A model generated the notes under the pieces. The model was not told the DNA's origin. It did no database searches and saw only the letters and a program-made list of their open reading frames with translations. A program made the translations under genes and the position numbers. A stretch of DNA of 14,451 bases from Clostridia bacterium (GTDB taxonomy: Bacteria > Bacillota > Peptococcia > DRI-13 > DTU073), in contig DUTO01000065.1 of assembly GCA_012842035.1 (NCBI GenBank), forward strand, positions 1-14,451, written 5' to 3'. Shown here in pieces: positions 1 through 6,609 of the stretch (its first letter is position 1; each line of letters begins with the position of its first letter).

Positions 1-1
1 A

Positions 2-1030
2 GCCGCTACTTCCAACATTTTACCTGTGATTAAAACTCAGTATCTTGAGGATGTATCTGTTAAGCAGATCATGGCGGGTGCGGTACGAGGCATGGTGGAG
101 TCCTTAGACGACCCTTACTCTGTCTATATGGATCAAGAAGAATATGAAGAGTTTCGTCATCATATTGAAGGTTCTATTGGGGGGATTGGGATTTATGTAA
201 GTGTAAAAGATGATAAGTTTGTTGTTTTTTCAGTAATTGAAAATACACCTGCCAGTAAAGCAGGGTTATTAAAAGGTGATATTATTTTTAAGGTTAATCA
301 AAAATTAGCCAGTGAAATGGATGTTGATGAAGCCGTAGCGAAAATGCGAGGTGAACCGGGTACAGAAGTGGAGATAAGTGTGCTACGGGAAGGAAAACTT
401 AAAGACTTTACGGTAGTCCGGGATATTATTGATATTCCGACGGTAGAAAGTGAGGTTCTGCCCGGAGAAATTGGTTATTTACAGTTAAAGCTTTTTGCGA
501 GCAATTCTGATGAGGCTGTGGTTGAGCATTTAGCTAAATTACAGCAAGAAAAAATAAAGGGACTTATTTTTGACTTAAGGGATAATCCGGGGGGAGATTT
601 AGAAGCGGCTGTAAATATAGCGCGCTATTTTGTGCCTCAGGGACCTGTTGTTTATATCGTGGATAAAAAGGGACACACGGAAAGTATGCTTAATAAGCAA
701 CCGGTGCAACTGGGTGTACCAGTAGTTGTTTTAATTAATGAAGGGAGTGCGAGTGCTTCTGAAGTTTTGGCGGGAGCAATTAAGGATACAAATTCCGGAA
801 TTTTGATTGGGGAAAAATCGTTTGGTAAAGCATTGGTACAAGTGCTTATTGAGATGCGAGGTAAAGATGCCCTCAAGTTGACTACGGCGAAATATTTAAC
901 ACCAAATAAACATGATATTCAGACCAAGGGGATTGAGCCTGATATAGAAGTAGTTTGGGGCAATGTGGCTGAAGAGGATCCGCAATTACAAAAAGCGTTA
1001 GAAGTTTTAGAAAAACAACTAGAACCATAA
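2..1030 (+). CDS. ctpA: S41-family carboxy-terminal processing protease, 5'-truncated by window edge
   Basis: Serine protease of the CtpA/CtpB/Tsp family, which cleaves extracytoplasmic proteins near their C-termini using a Ser/Lys dyad. The frame is open to the left edge, so the start, and any signal peptide, lies outside; the GTG at 26 is an internal Val codon. Visible in order: the family segment SLDDPYSVY (about base 101-127); a PDZ domain from GGIGIYV through NTPASKAGLLKGDIIF; the core LRDNPGGDL; the nucleophile motif GSASASE with the likely catalytic Ser at 752-754; and SFGKALVQ with the likely catalytic Lys at 827-829. The 25-residue Ser-Lys spacing equals that of known family members. 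The next gene follows after 31 bp, so they probably share an operon. In Bacillus, the sporulation protease CtpB lies near minJ and uvrBA. Family certain; the exact symbol (ctpA or ctpB) is not. Confidence 0.93.
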   Translation, partial: AATSNILPVIKTQYLEDVSVKQIMAGAVRGMVESLDDPYSVYMDQEEYEEFRHHIEGSIGGIGIYVSVKDDKFVVFSVIENTPASKAGLLKGDIIFKVNQKLASEMDVDEAVAKMRGEPGTEVEISVLREGKLKDFTVVRDIIDIPTVESEVLPGEIGYLQLKLFASNSDEAVVEHLAKLQQEKIKGLIFDLRDNPGGDLEAAVNIARYFVPQGPVVYIVDKKGHTESMLNKQPVQLGVPVVVLINEGSASASEVLAGAIKDTNSGILIGEKSFGKALVQVLIEMRGKDALKLTTAKYLTPNKHDIQTKGIEPDIEVVWGNVAEEDPQLQKALEVLEKQLEP

Positions 1031-1061
1031 GCACCGGAATATTTAGGAGGCGGAGAAATAA

Positions 1062-2318
1062 ATGTTTCCTATTTTTGATTTTTTACCTCTGGTTCTAACA
1101 AGTTTTCTTTCTATTTTCGGGGAAGTAGTGTTTTGGATTCCGTTAATTATTGTCGGACTGTTGTATAGAAAAATGACGAAAACATCTTTTTATTTATTTG
1201 GAACGCCAGGGGAATCTCCCTGGCGTTTAACGCTAAGTGCAGCTTTGTTTGGGATTTTGGGTGGCTTTTTGGGGAGCTGTTTATTAATCCTGATTGGTAT
1301 TTCTGTTAATGAAATAGGAGGAATTTATTTATTGCTGACGGCATTAGGTTTAATGCTGATCCAGCAACGGTTTTTGTGTTTTGCTTATGCCGGCGGAGTT
1401 CTTTCGTTATCTTCTTTAATTTTAGGATTCCCCCAGATTAGTGTGCCTCAGGTAATGGCTTTGGTTGCTGTTTTACACTTAGTAGAGGCCCTGCTTATTT
1501 ATTTTACGGGGAGTATTGCTGTCTTGCCTATTTACGTAGCCACAAAGGAAGGTCGTATTGTGGGGGGTTATAATTTACAAAAGTTTTGGCCCATGCCTTT
1601 GGTAGTTCTTTTTGCTGGTGTTTACCCTGACCCTGAAATTATTAAAGGTATTGTCAGTATGCCGGAGTGGTGGCCTTTATTAAAACCGAGCTTTACAGTT
1701 TTAGAGGGAGAGATGGTCTATAGTCTTTTGGCCATACCGGCAGTATTGGGTTATGGGGATGTAGCTATTTCCCTGACTCCGCGGGAGAAAACACGGTTAG
1801 CCGGTTGGGAGTTGGCCGGGTATAGTGTGTTGCTTCTTTTTTTAGCAATTGGGGCTAGTTATGATCCGTTTTTAGCTTATCCGGCAGCTCTGTTTGGACC
1901 TTTGGGGCATGAACTGGTTATTTATTTAGGACGCCAACGAGAGGCTAGAGGAGAACCATTTTTTGTTTCTTCCCCGCGGGGTTTAAAACTTCTTTATGTA
2001 CGGAGGAAAAGCCCTTTAGCGAAAGTGGGGGTTAAGGCAGGAGATATCCTTTTAACTTTAAATGGTGTGGCTATTCATGATACGCAGGAAATTAAGGAGA
2101 GCAAGGCAGGACTTCCGGAAGGAAGTAAGACGATGAAGTTGGAGTATCTGGCAGTAGCTACCGGTGAGCAAAAAAAAGTAATAGTGGAAAGAGAAAAAGA
2201 TGATTCATTGGGCTATATTCCGGTACCACAGTGGCACACGAGTGCCTATTTACAAGTCATGACATCTGTTAGTCCCCTGAAAAATTGGTGGCAGAAGCTG
2301 CGGAAGAGGTTGAGTTAA
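1062..2318 (+). CDS. Polytopic membrane protein with C-terminal PDZ domain, MinJ-like
   Basis: 418 residues. Start ATG is preceded by AGGAGG at 1045-1050. Hydrophobic stretches at roughly residues 7-35, 56-82, 87-105, 108-125, 130-158, 178-190, 220-236 and 250-285 indicate a multi-spanning inner-membrane protein. A soluble C-terminal tail (about 300-418) contains a PDZ fold at 305-378, with the carboxylate-loop-like LKLLYV, then SPLAKVGVKAGDILLTLNG. The tail ends in a basic stretch (WWQKLRKRLS). Architecture and length resemble Bacillus MinJ, about 400 residues with several membrane helices and a C-terminal PDZ, which bridges DivIVA and the MinCD division inhibitor. The neighbourhood (ctp before, uvrB after) is also like that of minJ. 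The MinJ role is inference from architecture and synteny; a generic PDZ membrane protein acting with the adjacent Ctp protease is equally compatible. No clear terminator follows. Confidence 0.85.
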   Translation: MFPIFDFLPLVLTSFLSIFGEVVFWIPLIIVGLLYRKMTKTSFYLFGTPGESPWRLTLSAALFGILGGFLGSCLLILIGISVNEIGGIYLLLTALGLMLIQQRFLCFAYAGGVLSLSSLILGFPQISVPQVMALVAVLHLVEALLIYFTGSIAVLPIYVATKEGRIVGGYNLQKFWPMPLVVLFAGVYPDPEIIKGIVSMPEWWPLLKPSFTVLEGEMVYSLLAIPAVLGYGDVAISLTPREKTRLAGWELAGYSVLLLFLAIGASYDPFLAYPAALFGPLGHELVIYLGRQREARGEPFFVSSPRGLKLLYVRRKSPLAKVGVKAGDILLTLNGVAIHDTQEIKESKAGLPEGSKTMKLEYLAVATGEQKKVIVEREKDDSLGYIPVPQWHTSAYLQVMTSVSPLKNWWQKLRKRLS

Positions 2319-2338
2319 AGGTCGAAATTATTATTTTG

Positions 2339-2379
2339 ATTTCCATAATTCTGATTTTTGTGTTATAATGGGATAAGTG
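2339..2379 (+). promoter_or_regulatory. Extended -10 promoter of P1
   Basis: TGT-TATAAT at 2361-2369 is an extended -10 element. No good -35 hexamer sits at 17 bp (ttccat at 2341-2346). The whole 41-bp block matches 6531-6571 upstream of P3 at 32 of 41 positions, and all nine differences are transitions, so more than the -10 is conserved. Confidence 0.75.
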
Positions 2380-2427
2380 CGAACAGTATAGTTATAGAAT
2401 AGATAATCAAGTAGGGGGGGGAGAGAG

Positions 2428-3279
2428 ATGGGGCTTTTTTCGGAAGTGAAAAAATTCGGAAGCTTATTTATGACTATCGATCGGGCACTTAGAGGACAGG
2501 ATATATTTAATAAGAAAGTTAATAAAATGCTTAAACCTTATAAATTGAATTGGCGGAAGAAGCGAGAGGTTAAGGAGAAACTGCAAGATTTAAGACGATT
2601 GGTATTAATTGAAGCTATGGAGAGAGAGACAGGATTGGCGCCGAGTTTTGAGCAAGAAAGAGATGAGTTATTAAAAAAACATGCTGCCCCAAATGGACCG
2701 GAGGCAATTGCCGGTATAGCCGGGGAAATCAATGAGCGATATAATGCCAGGGATACGGATGATGCTAAATGGGTGGATCTGAAAGTACAATTTTTCGAAT
2801 ATAGTGCTAAAAACTATCAAGAATTAGTAGAATTGCAAAAGCTAGAACATGAAGCTCAGCGTTTACAAGCTGATTCTTTAGCCCAAAGAGCGAAGGAGGC
2901 TTATCAAAAATTAGTTGCCGAGGAAAATAATTTACGGGAAATGGTAGAAAGTTCAAGCCCTGAAAACTATAAAGCTGCCTGGAAAGAAGTTAGTTATGAT
3001 GATGACTATAATCTTACGGCGCGCATCATTAAATATAAGACAAGCTTATATCAAGAACAAGGCAGAACAACTTTGCTCTGGGCTTATAAGCAGCATGTTA
3101 AAGACTGTGGTGGTGACCCGGAAAGGGTAGAAAAGGGTATTTTGTCAGCTGATCAACATTGGGGTAAAGAGGAAGAGACCCAGAGCACTTTAGAAAGTTT
3201 AACTCAATCTGCTCAGGATCTACGTGAACCTCAGGCGGTAAAGTCTGAGCAAGTTTTAGAAGGTGATAAGGTGCGTTAG
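2428..3279 (+). CDS. Family P protein 1 (P1), unknown function, charged and helical
   Basis: 283 residues; not recognised. The ATG follows a G8 ribosome binding site (2414-2421) by six bases. The protein is rich in Lys, Glu and Gln, with no signal peptide or membrane segment, so it is probably cytoplasmic and mainly alpha-helical. Three blocks recur in P2, P3 and P4: a basic N-terminal region (NKKVNKMLK, about 28-36); a central block (residues 100-133: EINERYN, then KWVDLKVQF and YSAKNYQEL) followed by LxxLExxAxxL and LVAEENNLREMV; and a C-terminal block (LYQEQGRTTLL, QHVKDCGGDP at 222-231, QSAQDLRE at 260-267). Closest relative is P3: same length, and 29 of 34 residues identical in the central block. 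It has its own promoter and a terminator 32 bp after the stop. It is a real gene: the paralogs are conserved as proteins in one frame. Function unknown; no catalytic motif seen. Confidence 0.88.
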   Translation: MGLFSEVKKFGSLFMTIDRALRGQDIFNKKVNKMLKPYKLNWRKKREVKEKLQDLRRLVLIEAMERETGLAPSFEQERDELLKKHAAPNGPEAIAGIAGEINERYNARDTDDAKWVDLKVQFFEYSAKNYQELVELQKLEHEAQRLQADSLAQRAKEAYQKLVAEENNLREMVESSSPENYKAAWKEVSYDDDYNLTARIIKYKTSLYQEQGRTTLLWAYKQHVKDCGGDPERVEKGILSADQHWGKEEETQSTLESLTQSAQDLREPQAVKSEQVLEGDKVR

Positions 3280-3310
3280 AGAGAGGGTTGTCGAGAATCA
3301 TTAAAGATTT

Positions 3311-3335
3311 AAAACGCTCCTCCGGGGCGTTTTTT
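3311..3335 (+). terminator. Rho-independent terminator after P1
   Basis: Stem AACGCTCC / GGGGCGTT with one G-U pair, loop TCC, followed by a run of T. It separates P1 from P2. The stem sequence is nearly identical to the terminator after P2. Confidence 0.85.
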
Positions 3336-3345
3336 AGTTTGCAAG

Positions 3346-3351
3346 TATAAT
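3346..3351 (+). promoter_or_regulatory. Possible -10 of a weak P2 promoter
   Basis: TATAAT lies just after the P1 terminator and 48 bp before the P2 start. It lacks the TGn extension found at the other promoters, and the -35 position falls inside the terminator hairpin, so the call rests on the hexamer and on the need for a P2 promoter or readthrough. Confidence 0.4.
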
Positions 3352-3398
3352 TTTAAAAAGAGTTTAGAGAAAGAGAGAAAATTGAGGAGGTTAAAATT

Positions 3399-4379
3399 AT
3401 GGGATTTTGGGCTGATTTTAAAAAAGAAGTTATAGATGAGATGGGGGAGGATTTGCAAGAGCTTAAGCAAGAAGTTGGGCAAATTATTGAGGAAGAGATG
3501 GAAATAGTTACTTCTGAAATGGAGGTAGAAAAACACCTTGGCGCCTTCGAAAAAAAGTTTAATAAGATGGTCAAACAGGCAGAACAGAATAAGAAAATCA
3601 GAAAAAGTGTAGAGAAACAACTTGGAGCCGTGAAAAAAATGGGCATCAATGAAATTAAAGATAAAAAAAGGGGAGAGCCTATGTTCCCCGGTCGCCGGGA
3701 AAAGATGTTTAATAAATATGGGGGGGGAACCGCTGCCCAGGCAGTTTCTACAACAACAGAAACTTTAAACAAACGCTATAATTTTAAACAATCAAATGAT
3801 GCGATGTGGATTGACTTAAATGTTGATTTCTTCAAGTATAGGGCTTATAATGAAGAAGAATTAATAAATTTGAAGAGATTAGAAGGGAAAGCGGAGTCTT
3901 TAAAGGCGGAGCGTGTTATGCAAAAAGCGAAGGACTTGCGGCAGGAATTATTGCAAGAGGAAAAGCATTTATTCGGAGTAGTACAAAAGACAAACCCCGA
4001 TAATTATGGCTTTAAATTGTTTGGTGGGGCAAAGGAAGCAGGGGCTGATTTTGGTAATGACTATTATAATGCCAAGCTATTGTTTGAAGATAAACTAGCA
4101 CTGTACGGTGGGAGAGGTAGAACAGATTTATTGCAGAATTATAATAAACACTTAGAGGAACTAAAAGGTCAGCCTGATAGAATGGAAAAGGCTATTTTAT
4201 CCGTTGAGAAACAATTAGAGCCGAAAGAAACTTTAGAGGAAAAGTCTCAATCTGCTCAGGTTCTGCGTGAAGAGCCGCAGCAAGAGAATAAGGATGAGCA
4301 GATCCAATATGTTGACGCTTTGCGTAAAAAGTTGGAAAAGGAAAAAGCTGCGCGACCGGCATTTGATAAAACCAGATAA
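3399..4379 (+). CDS. Family P protein 2 (P2), unknown function, acidic N-terminal extension
   Basis: 326 residues, the longest and most divergent member; not recognised. Start ATG has GAGGAGG at 3384-3390. Residues 8-45 form a strongly acidic, probably coiled-coil region (ELKQEVGQIIEEEMEIVTSE) absent from the others. Family blocks follow: FEKKFNKMVK (50-59), LNKRYN then MWIDLNVDFFKY (123-147), LKRLEGKAESL (158-168), EEKHLFGVVQKTNPDNY, LALYGGRGRTDLLQNYNKH (233-251), and SQSAQVLREE (283-292). The DCGGDP segment of P1 and P3 is missing here (HLEELKGQPDRMEKAI instead); the YNKH form is shared with P4. The charged tail runs about 35 residues beyond the QSAQxLR motif. A run of eight G at 3720-3727 encodes Gly108-110 and could slip. 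No signal peptide or membrane helix. Followed within 6 bp by a terminator, so it is not co-transcribed with uvrB by default. Confidence 0.88.
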   Translation: MGFWADFKKEVIDEMGEDLQELKQEVGQIIEEEMEIVTSEMEVEKHLGAFEKKFNKMVKQAEQNKKIRKSVEKQLGAVKKMGINEIKDKKRGEPMFPGRREKMFNKYGGGTAAQAVSTTTETLNKRYNFKQSNDAMWIDLNVDFFKYRAYNEEELINLKRLEGKAESLKAERVMQKAKDLRQELLQEEKHLFGVVQKTNPDNYGFKLFGGAKEAGADFGNDYYNAKLLFEDKLALYGGRGRTDLLQNYNKHLEELKGQPDRMEKAILSVEKQLEPKETLEEKSQSAQVLREEPQQENKDEQIQYVDALRKKLEKEKAARPAFDKTR

Positions 4380-4384
4380 ATACT

Positions 4385-4413
4385 AAAAACGCTCCATTAG
4401 GGGGCGTTTTTTT
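4385..4413 (+). terminator. Rho-independent terminator after P2
   Basis: Stem AAAACGCTCC (4386-4395) pairs with GGGGCGTTTT (4401-4410) around the loop ATTAG, then more T. It reuses the CGCTCC/GGGGCG stem of the P1 terminator. Confidence 0.9.
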
Positions 4414-4436
4414 ATTTGGTATATTTGCCGGTTGAG

Positions 4437-4474
4437 GAGTGTGATATAATATTTTAATATAGTTAAAGTATGCT
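4437..4474 (+). promoter_or_regulatory. uvrB promoter, element shared with uvrA
   Basis: TGA-TATAAT at 4442-4450 is an extended -10; no convincing -35. The 38-bp block matches 8362-8399 upstream of uvrA at 31 of 38 positions. Downstream of the -10 lies TTTAA-TATAG-TTAAA (4453-4467), an imperfectly conserved inverted repeat that could be an operator. No Gram-positive SOS box (CGAAC-N4-GTTCG type) is visible. The block ends in an ATG (4470) that opens a six-codon frame closing at the uvrB ribosome binding site. Confidence 0.7.
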
Positions 4475-4499
4475 CCAGAACAGGATGTGAAAAGACAGG

Positions 4500-6473
4500 A
4501 TGGAAAATGGCAAGTTTCAACTAGTCTCCGAATATCAGCCCCGGGGTGACCAGCCGGTGGCGATTGAGGCATTGGTGGAAAATTTTACGCAAGGCATGAA
4601 ACAACAGGTATTGTTAGGGGCTACAGGAACAGGGAAAACTTTTACGATGGCTCATGTGATTCAAAAGATGCAGAAACCTACTTTGGTGATTGCTCATAAT
4701 AAGACTTTAGCGGCTCAGTTATGTAGTGAGTTTAAAGAGTTTTTTCCGGAAAATGCGGTCGAGTATTTTGTCAGCTATTATGACTATTACCAGCCGGAGG
4801 CTTATGTCCCTCATACTGATACTTATATTGAAAAGGATGCTTCGATTAATGAGGAAATAGAGAAGTTGCGCCATGCGGCGACAGCGGCTCTTTTGGAACG
4901 TCGTGATGTGATTGTGGTGGCTAGTGTCTCTTGTATTTATGGGCTTGGTTCACCGGAAGAATATCAGGAGCAGACTCTTTCTTTACGTTTAGGGCAGAAT
5001 ATAGAGCGTGATTTTATTTTAAAGCAGTTGACAGATATTCAGTATGATCGTAATGACTTTAATTTTACGCGGGGCACGTTTCGAGTACGCGGCGATGTGG
5101 TGGAGATTTTCCCTGCTTCTTATGGGGAGAAGGCAGTGCGGGTGGAGTTGTTCGGTGATGAAATTGAGCGGATTGTGGAAGTGGATACCTTGACCGGGGA
5201 GGTTTTGGCACAGCGTCGCCATATCAGTATTTTCCCTGCGAATCATTATGTGACAGGCAAGGAAAAGATGGAGCGGGCCTTGGTGACGATTGAACAGGAA
5301 TTAGAGGAGCGGTTAACTGTTTTGCGGAGGCAGGATAAGTTATTAGAGGCCCAGCGTTTAGAACAGCGGACTCGTTATGACTTGGAGATGATGCGAGAAG
5401 TAGGTTTTTGTTCCGGGATTGAAAATTATTCGCGCCATTTAACAGGTAGAAAACCCGGTGAACCACCTTATACGTTAATTGATTTTTTCCCGCGTGATTT
5501 TTTATTGATGATTGATGAGTCCCATGTGACTATTCCTCAGATTGGAGCGATGTATGAAGGGGATCGGTCGCGTAAAACAACTTTAGTGGAACATGGTTTT
5601 CGTTTACCTTCGGCCTTGGATAATCGTCCTTTGCGTTTTTATGAATTTAGCGAGAAGTTGAATCAGGTAGTTTATGTTTCGGCGACACCAAGACCTTATG
5701 AAGCAGAGCAGAGTGAAGCGATAGTAGAGCAGATTAATAGACCTACCGGTTTATTAGACCCGCAAATTTTTGTGCGACCGACCAAGGGGCAGATTGATCA
5801 CCTTTTAGAAGAGATTAAGAAACGGGAAGAGAGAAAGGAACGAGTTTTGATTACTACTTTGACGAAGAAAATGGCGGAGGCCCTTACTGATTATTTGCGT
5901 GAAATGGGAGTTAAGGTACGTTATCTTCATTCTGAGGTCAAGACTTTGGAAAGGATGCAGATTATTAGAGACTTACGTCTAGGCGTTTTTGATGTTTTGG
6001 TGGGGATCAATCTTTTGCGTGAGGGCTTAGACTTACCCGAGGTTTCCTTGGTGGCGATTTTAGATGCGGACAAAGAGGGCTTTTTGCGTTCCGAGCGTTC
6101 TTTGATTCAGACTATTGGGCGGGCAGCCCGTAATGTGCGGGGTCAGGTTATAATGTACGCTGATGTTATTACCGATTCAATGCGGCGAGCCCTCGAGGAA
6201 ACCGAAAGACGACGGAGGATTCAGCAGACCTTTAATGAAAAACGGGGGATTGTGCCACAGACAGTACAAAAAGGAGTTAGGGATGTACTGGAGGCAACTT
6301 TAGTGGCTGAGGAACAAGAGGAATATCAAGTTGATTTTACGACCATGTCGCGGGAAGAAAGGCAGCAGTTGGTTGTGCGTTTAGAAAAGGAAATGAAGGG
6401 GGCAGCGAAGAAGTTAGCCTTTGAGCGGGCGGCGGAATTGCGGGACTTGTTGCTAGAGTTAAAGGGCAATTAA
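4500..6473 (+). CDS. uvrB: Excinuclease ABC subunit UvrB
   Basis: 657 residues, normal length. DNA-damage verification helicase of nucleotide excision repair: it receives damaged DNA from UvrA, opens it with a beta-hairpin and recruits UvrC. Visible: N-terminal FQLVSEYQPRGDQP; Walker A GATGTGKT (40-47); beta-hairpin region rich in Tyr (YYDYYQPEAYVPHTDTYIEKD, about 93-113); Walker B/DEAD-like DESH (339-342); C-terminal helicase motifs including REGLDLPEVSLVAILDADKE and QTIGRAARN; and a C-terminal UVR domain (about 619-657, KLAFERAAELRDLLLEL) that pairs with the matching domain of UvrC. The ATG at 4500 is chosen because AGGATGTGA (4482-4490) sits 9 bp upstream and the N-terminus matches the family. 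Unlike the usual uvrBA order, uvrA is not adjacent: P3 and P4 lie between. No clear terminator follows the stop. Confidence 0.98.
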   Translation: MENGKFQLVSEYQPRGDQPVAIEALVENFTQGMKQQVLLGATGTGKTFTMAHVIQKMQKPTLVIAHNKTLAAQLCSEFKEFFPENAVEYFVSYYDYYQPEAYVPHTDTYIEKDASINEEIEKLRHAATAALLERRDVIVVASVSCIYGLGSPEEYQEQTLSLRLGQNIERDFILKQLTDIQYDRNDFNFTRGTFRVRGDVVEIFPASYGEKAVRVELFGDEIERIVEVDTLTGEVLAQRRHISIFPANHYVTGKEKMERALVTIEQELEERLTVLRRQDKLLEAQRLEQRTRYDLEMMREVGFCSGIENYSRHLTGRKPGEPPYTLIDFFPRDFLLMIDESHVTIPQIGAMYEGDRSRKTTLVEHGFRLPSALDNRPLRFYEFSEKLNQVVYVSATPRPYEAEQSEAIVEQINRPTGLLDPQIFVRPTKGQIDHLLEEIKKREERKERVLITTLTKKMAEALTDYLREMGVKVRYLHSEVKTLERMQIIRDLRLGVFDVLVGINLLREGLDLPEVSLVAILDADKEGFLRSERSLIQTIGRAARNVRGQVIMYADVITDSMRRALEETERRRRIQQTFNEKRGIVPQTVQKGVRDVLEATLVAEEQEEYQVDFTTMSREERQQLVVRLEKEMKGAAKKLAFERAAELRDLLLELKGN

Positions 6474-6517
6474 AATGACTAAAAAGCAGGGCGAGCTTTC
6501 TGTGAGGGGAGTTGTCA

Positions 6518-6527
6518 GGCAATTGCC
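6518..6527. other. 10-bp perfect palindrome upstream of P3 promoter
   Basis: GGCAATTGCC lies between the uvrB stop and the P3 promoter block. It is not followed by T, so it is not a terminator. It might be a protein-binding site; the P1 promoter has no equivalent, and chance is possible. Confidence 0.25.
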
Positions 6528-6530
6528 GGG

Positions 6531-6571
6531 ATTTCTATGATTTTGACTTTTATGCTATAATAAGATAAATG
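6531..6571 (+). promoter_or_regulatory. Extended -10 promoter of P3-P4
   Basis: TGC-TATAAT at 6553-6561 is an extended -10 element; no clear -35. The 41-bp block is 32/41 identical to the P1 promoter block (2339-2379), transitions only. Similarity fades downstream towards the ribosome binding site. Confidence 0.75.
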
Positions 6572-6609
6572 ACCGTGAGGGTCTAAAAAAAGATTGAGGT
6601 GGGAAAGGT

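Larger units (their letters stand above)
2339..4474 (+). repeat. Cassette copy A: promoter block, P1, P2, terminators, uvrB promoter
   Basis: Proposed first copy of a diverged two-gene cassette; the second is at 6531-8399. Both have the same order: a conserved 41-bp promoter block, a 283-residue family member carrying DCGGDP, a second member lacking it, a CTCC/GGGG-stem terminator, and a conserved 38-bp extended -10 element in front of a uvr gene. Similarity of the non-coding ends is seen directly by alignment. That the whole unit duplicated as one is inferred. Confidence 0.5.

Noticed and set aside
1..1030. GTG at 26 as the true start of the protease gene
   Set aside because: The frame is open to base 2 and family members have an upstream N-terminal region, so the gene is simply cut by the window edge.
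2321..2327. Spo0A-box-like GGTCGAA after the minJ-like gene
   Set aside because: One mismatch to a 7-base site is expected by chance every few hundred bases, and no sporulation gene follows.
2380..2394. Possible SOS (LexA) box CGAAC...GTT near the P1 promoter
   Set aside because: The half sites are six bases apart instead of four and the right half is incomplete. The GAAC before uvrB (about 4478) likewise lacks its partner half.
3353..3772. Antisense open frame of 139 codons opposite P2
   Set aside because: It lies opposite a gene with clear paralogs, has no ribosome binding site that I can see, and its Ser/Phe/Leu-rich composition is what the reverse of a Lys/Glu-rich gene gives.
4470..4490. 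Six-codon upstream frame (MLQNRM) as a uvrB leader peptide
   Set aside because: It has no ribosome binding site, and in the matching uvrA element the same ATG runs into uvrA instead of closing.
4192..4572. Antisense open frame of 126 codons spanning the P2 end, terminator and uvrB start
   Set aside because: It crosses a terminator and two genes on the other strand and resembles no known protein; composition is that of a shadow frame.
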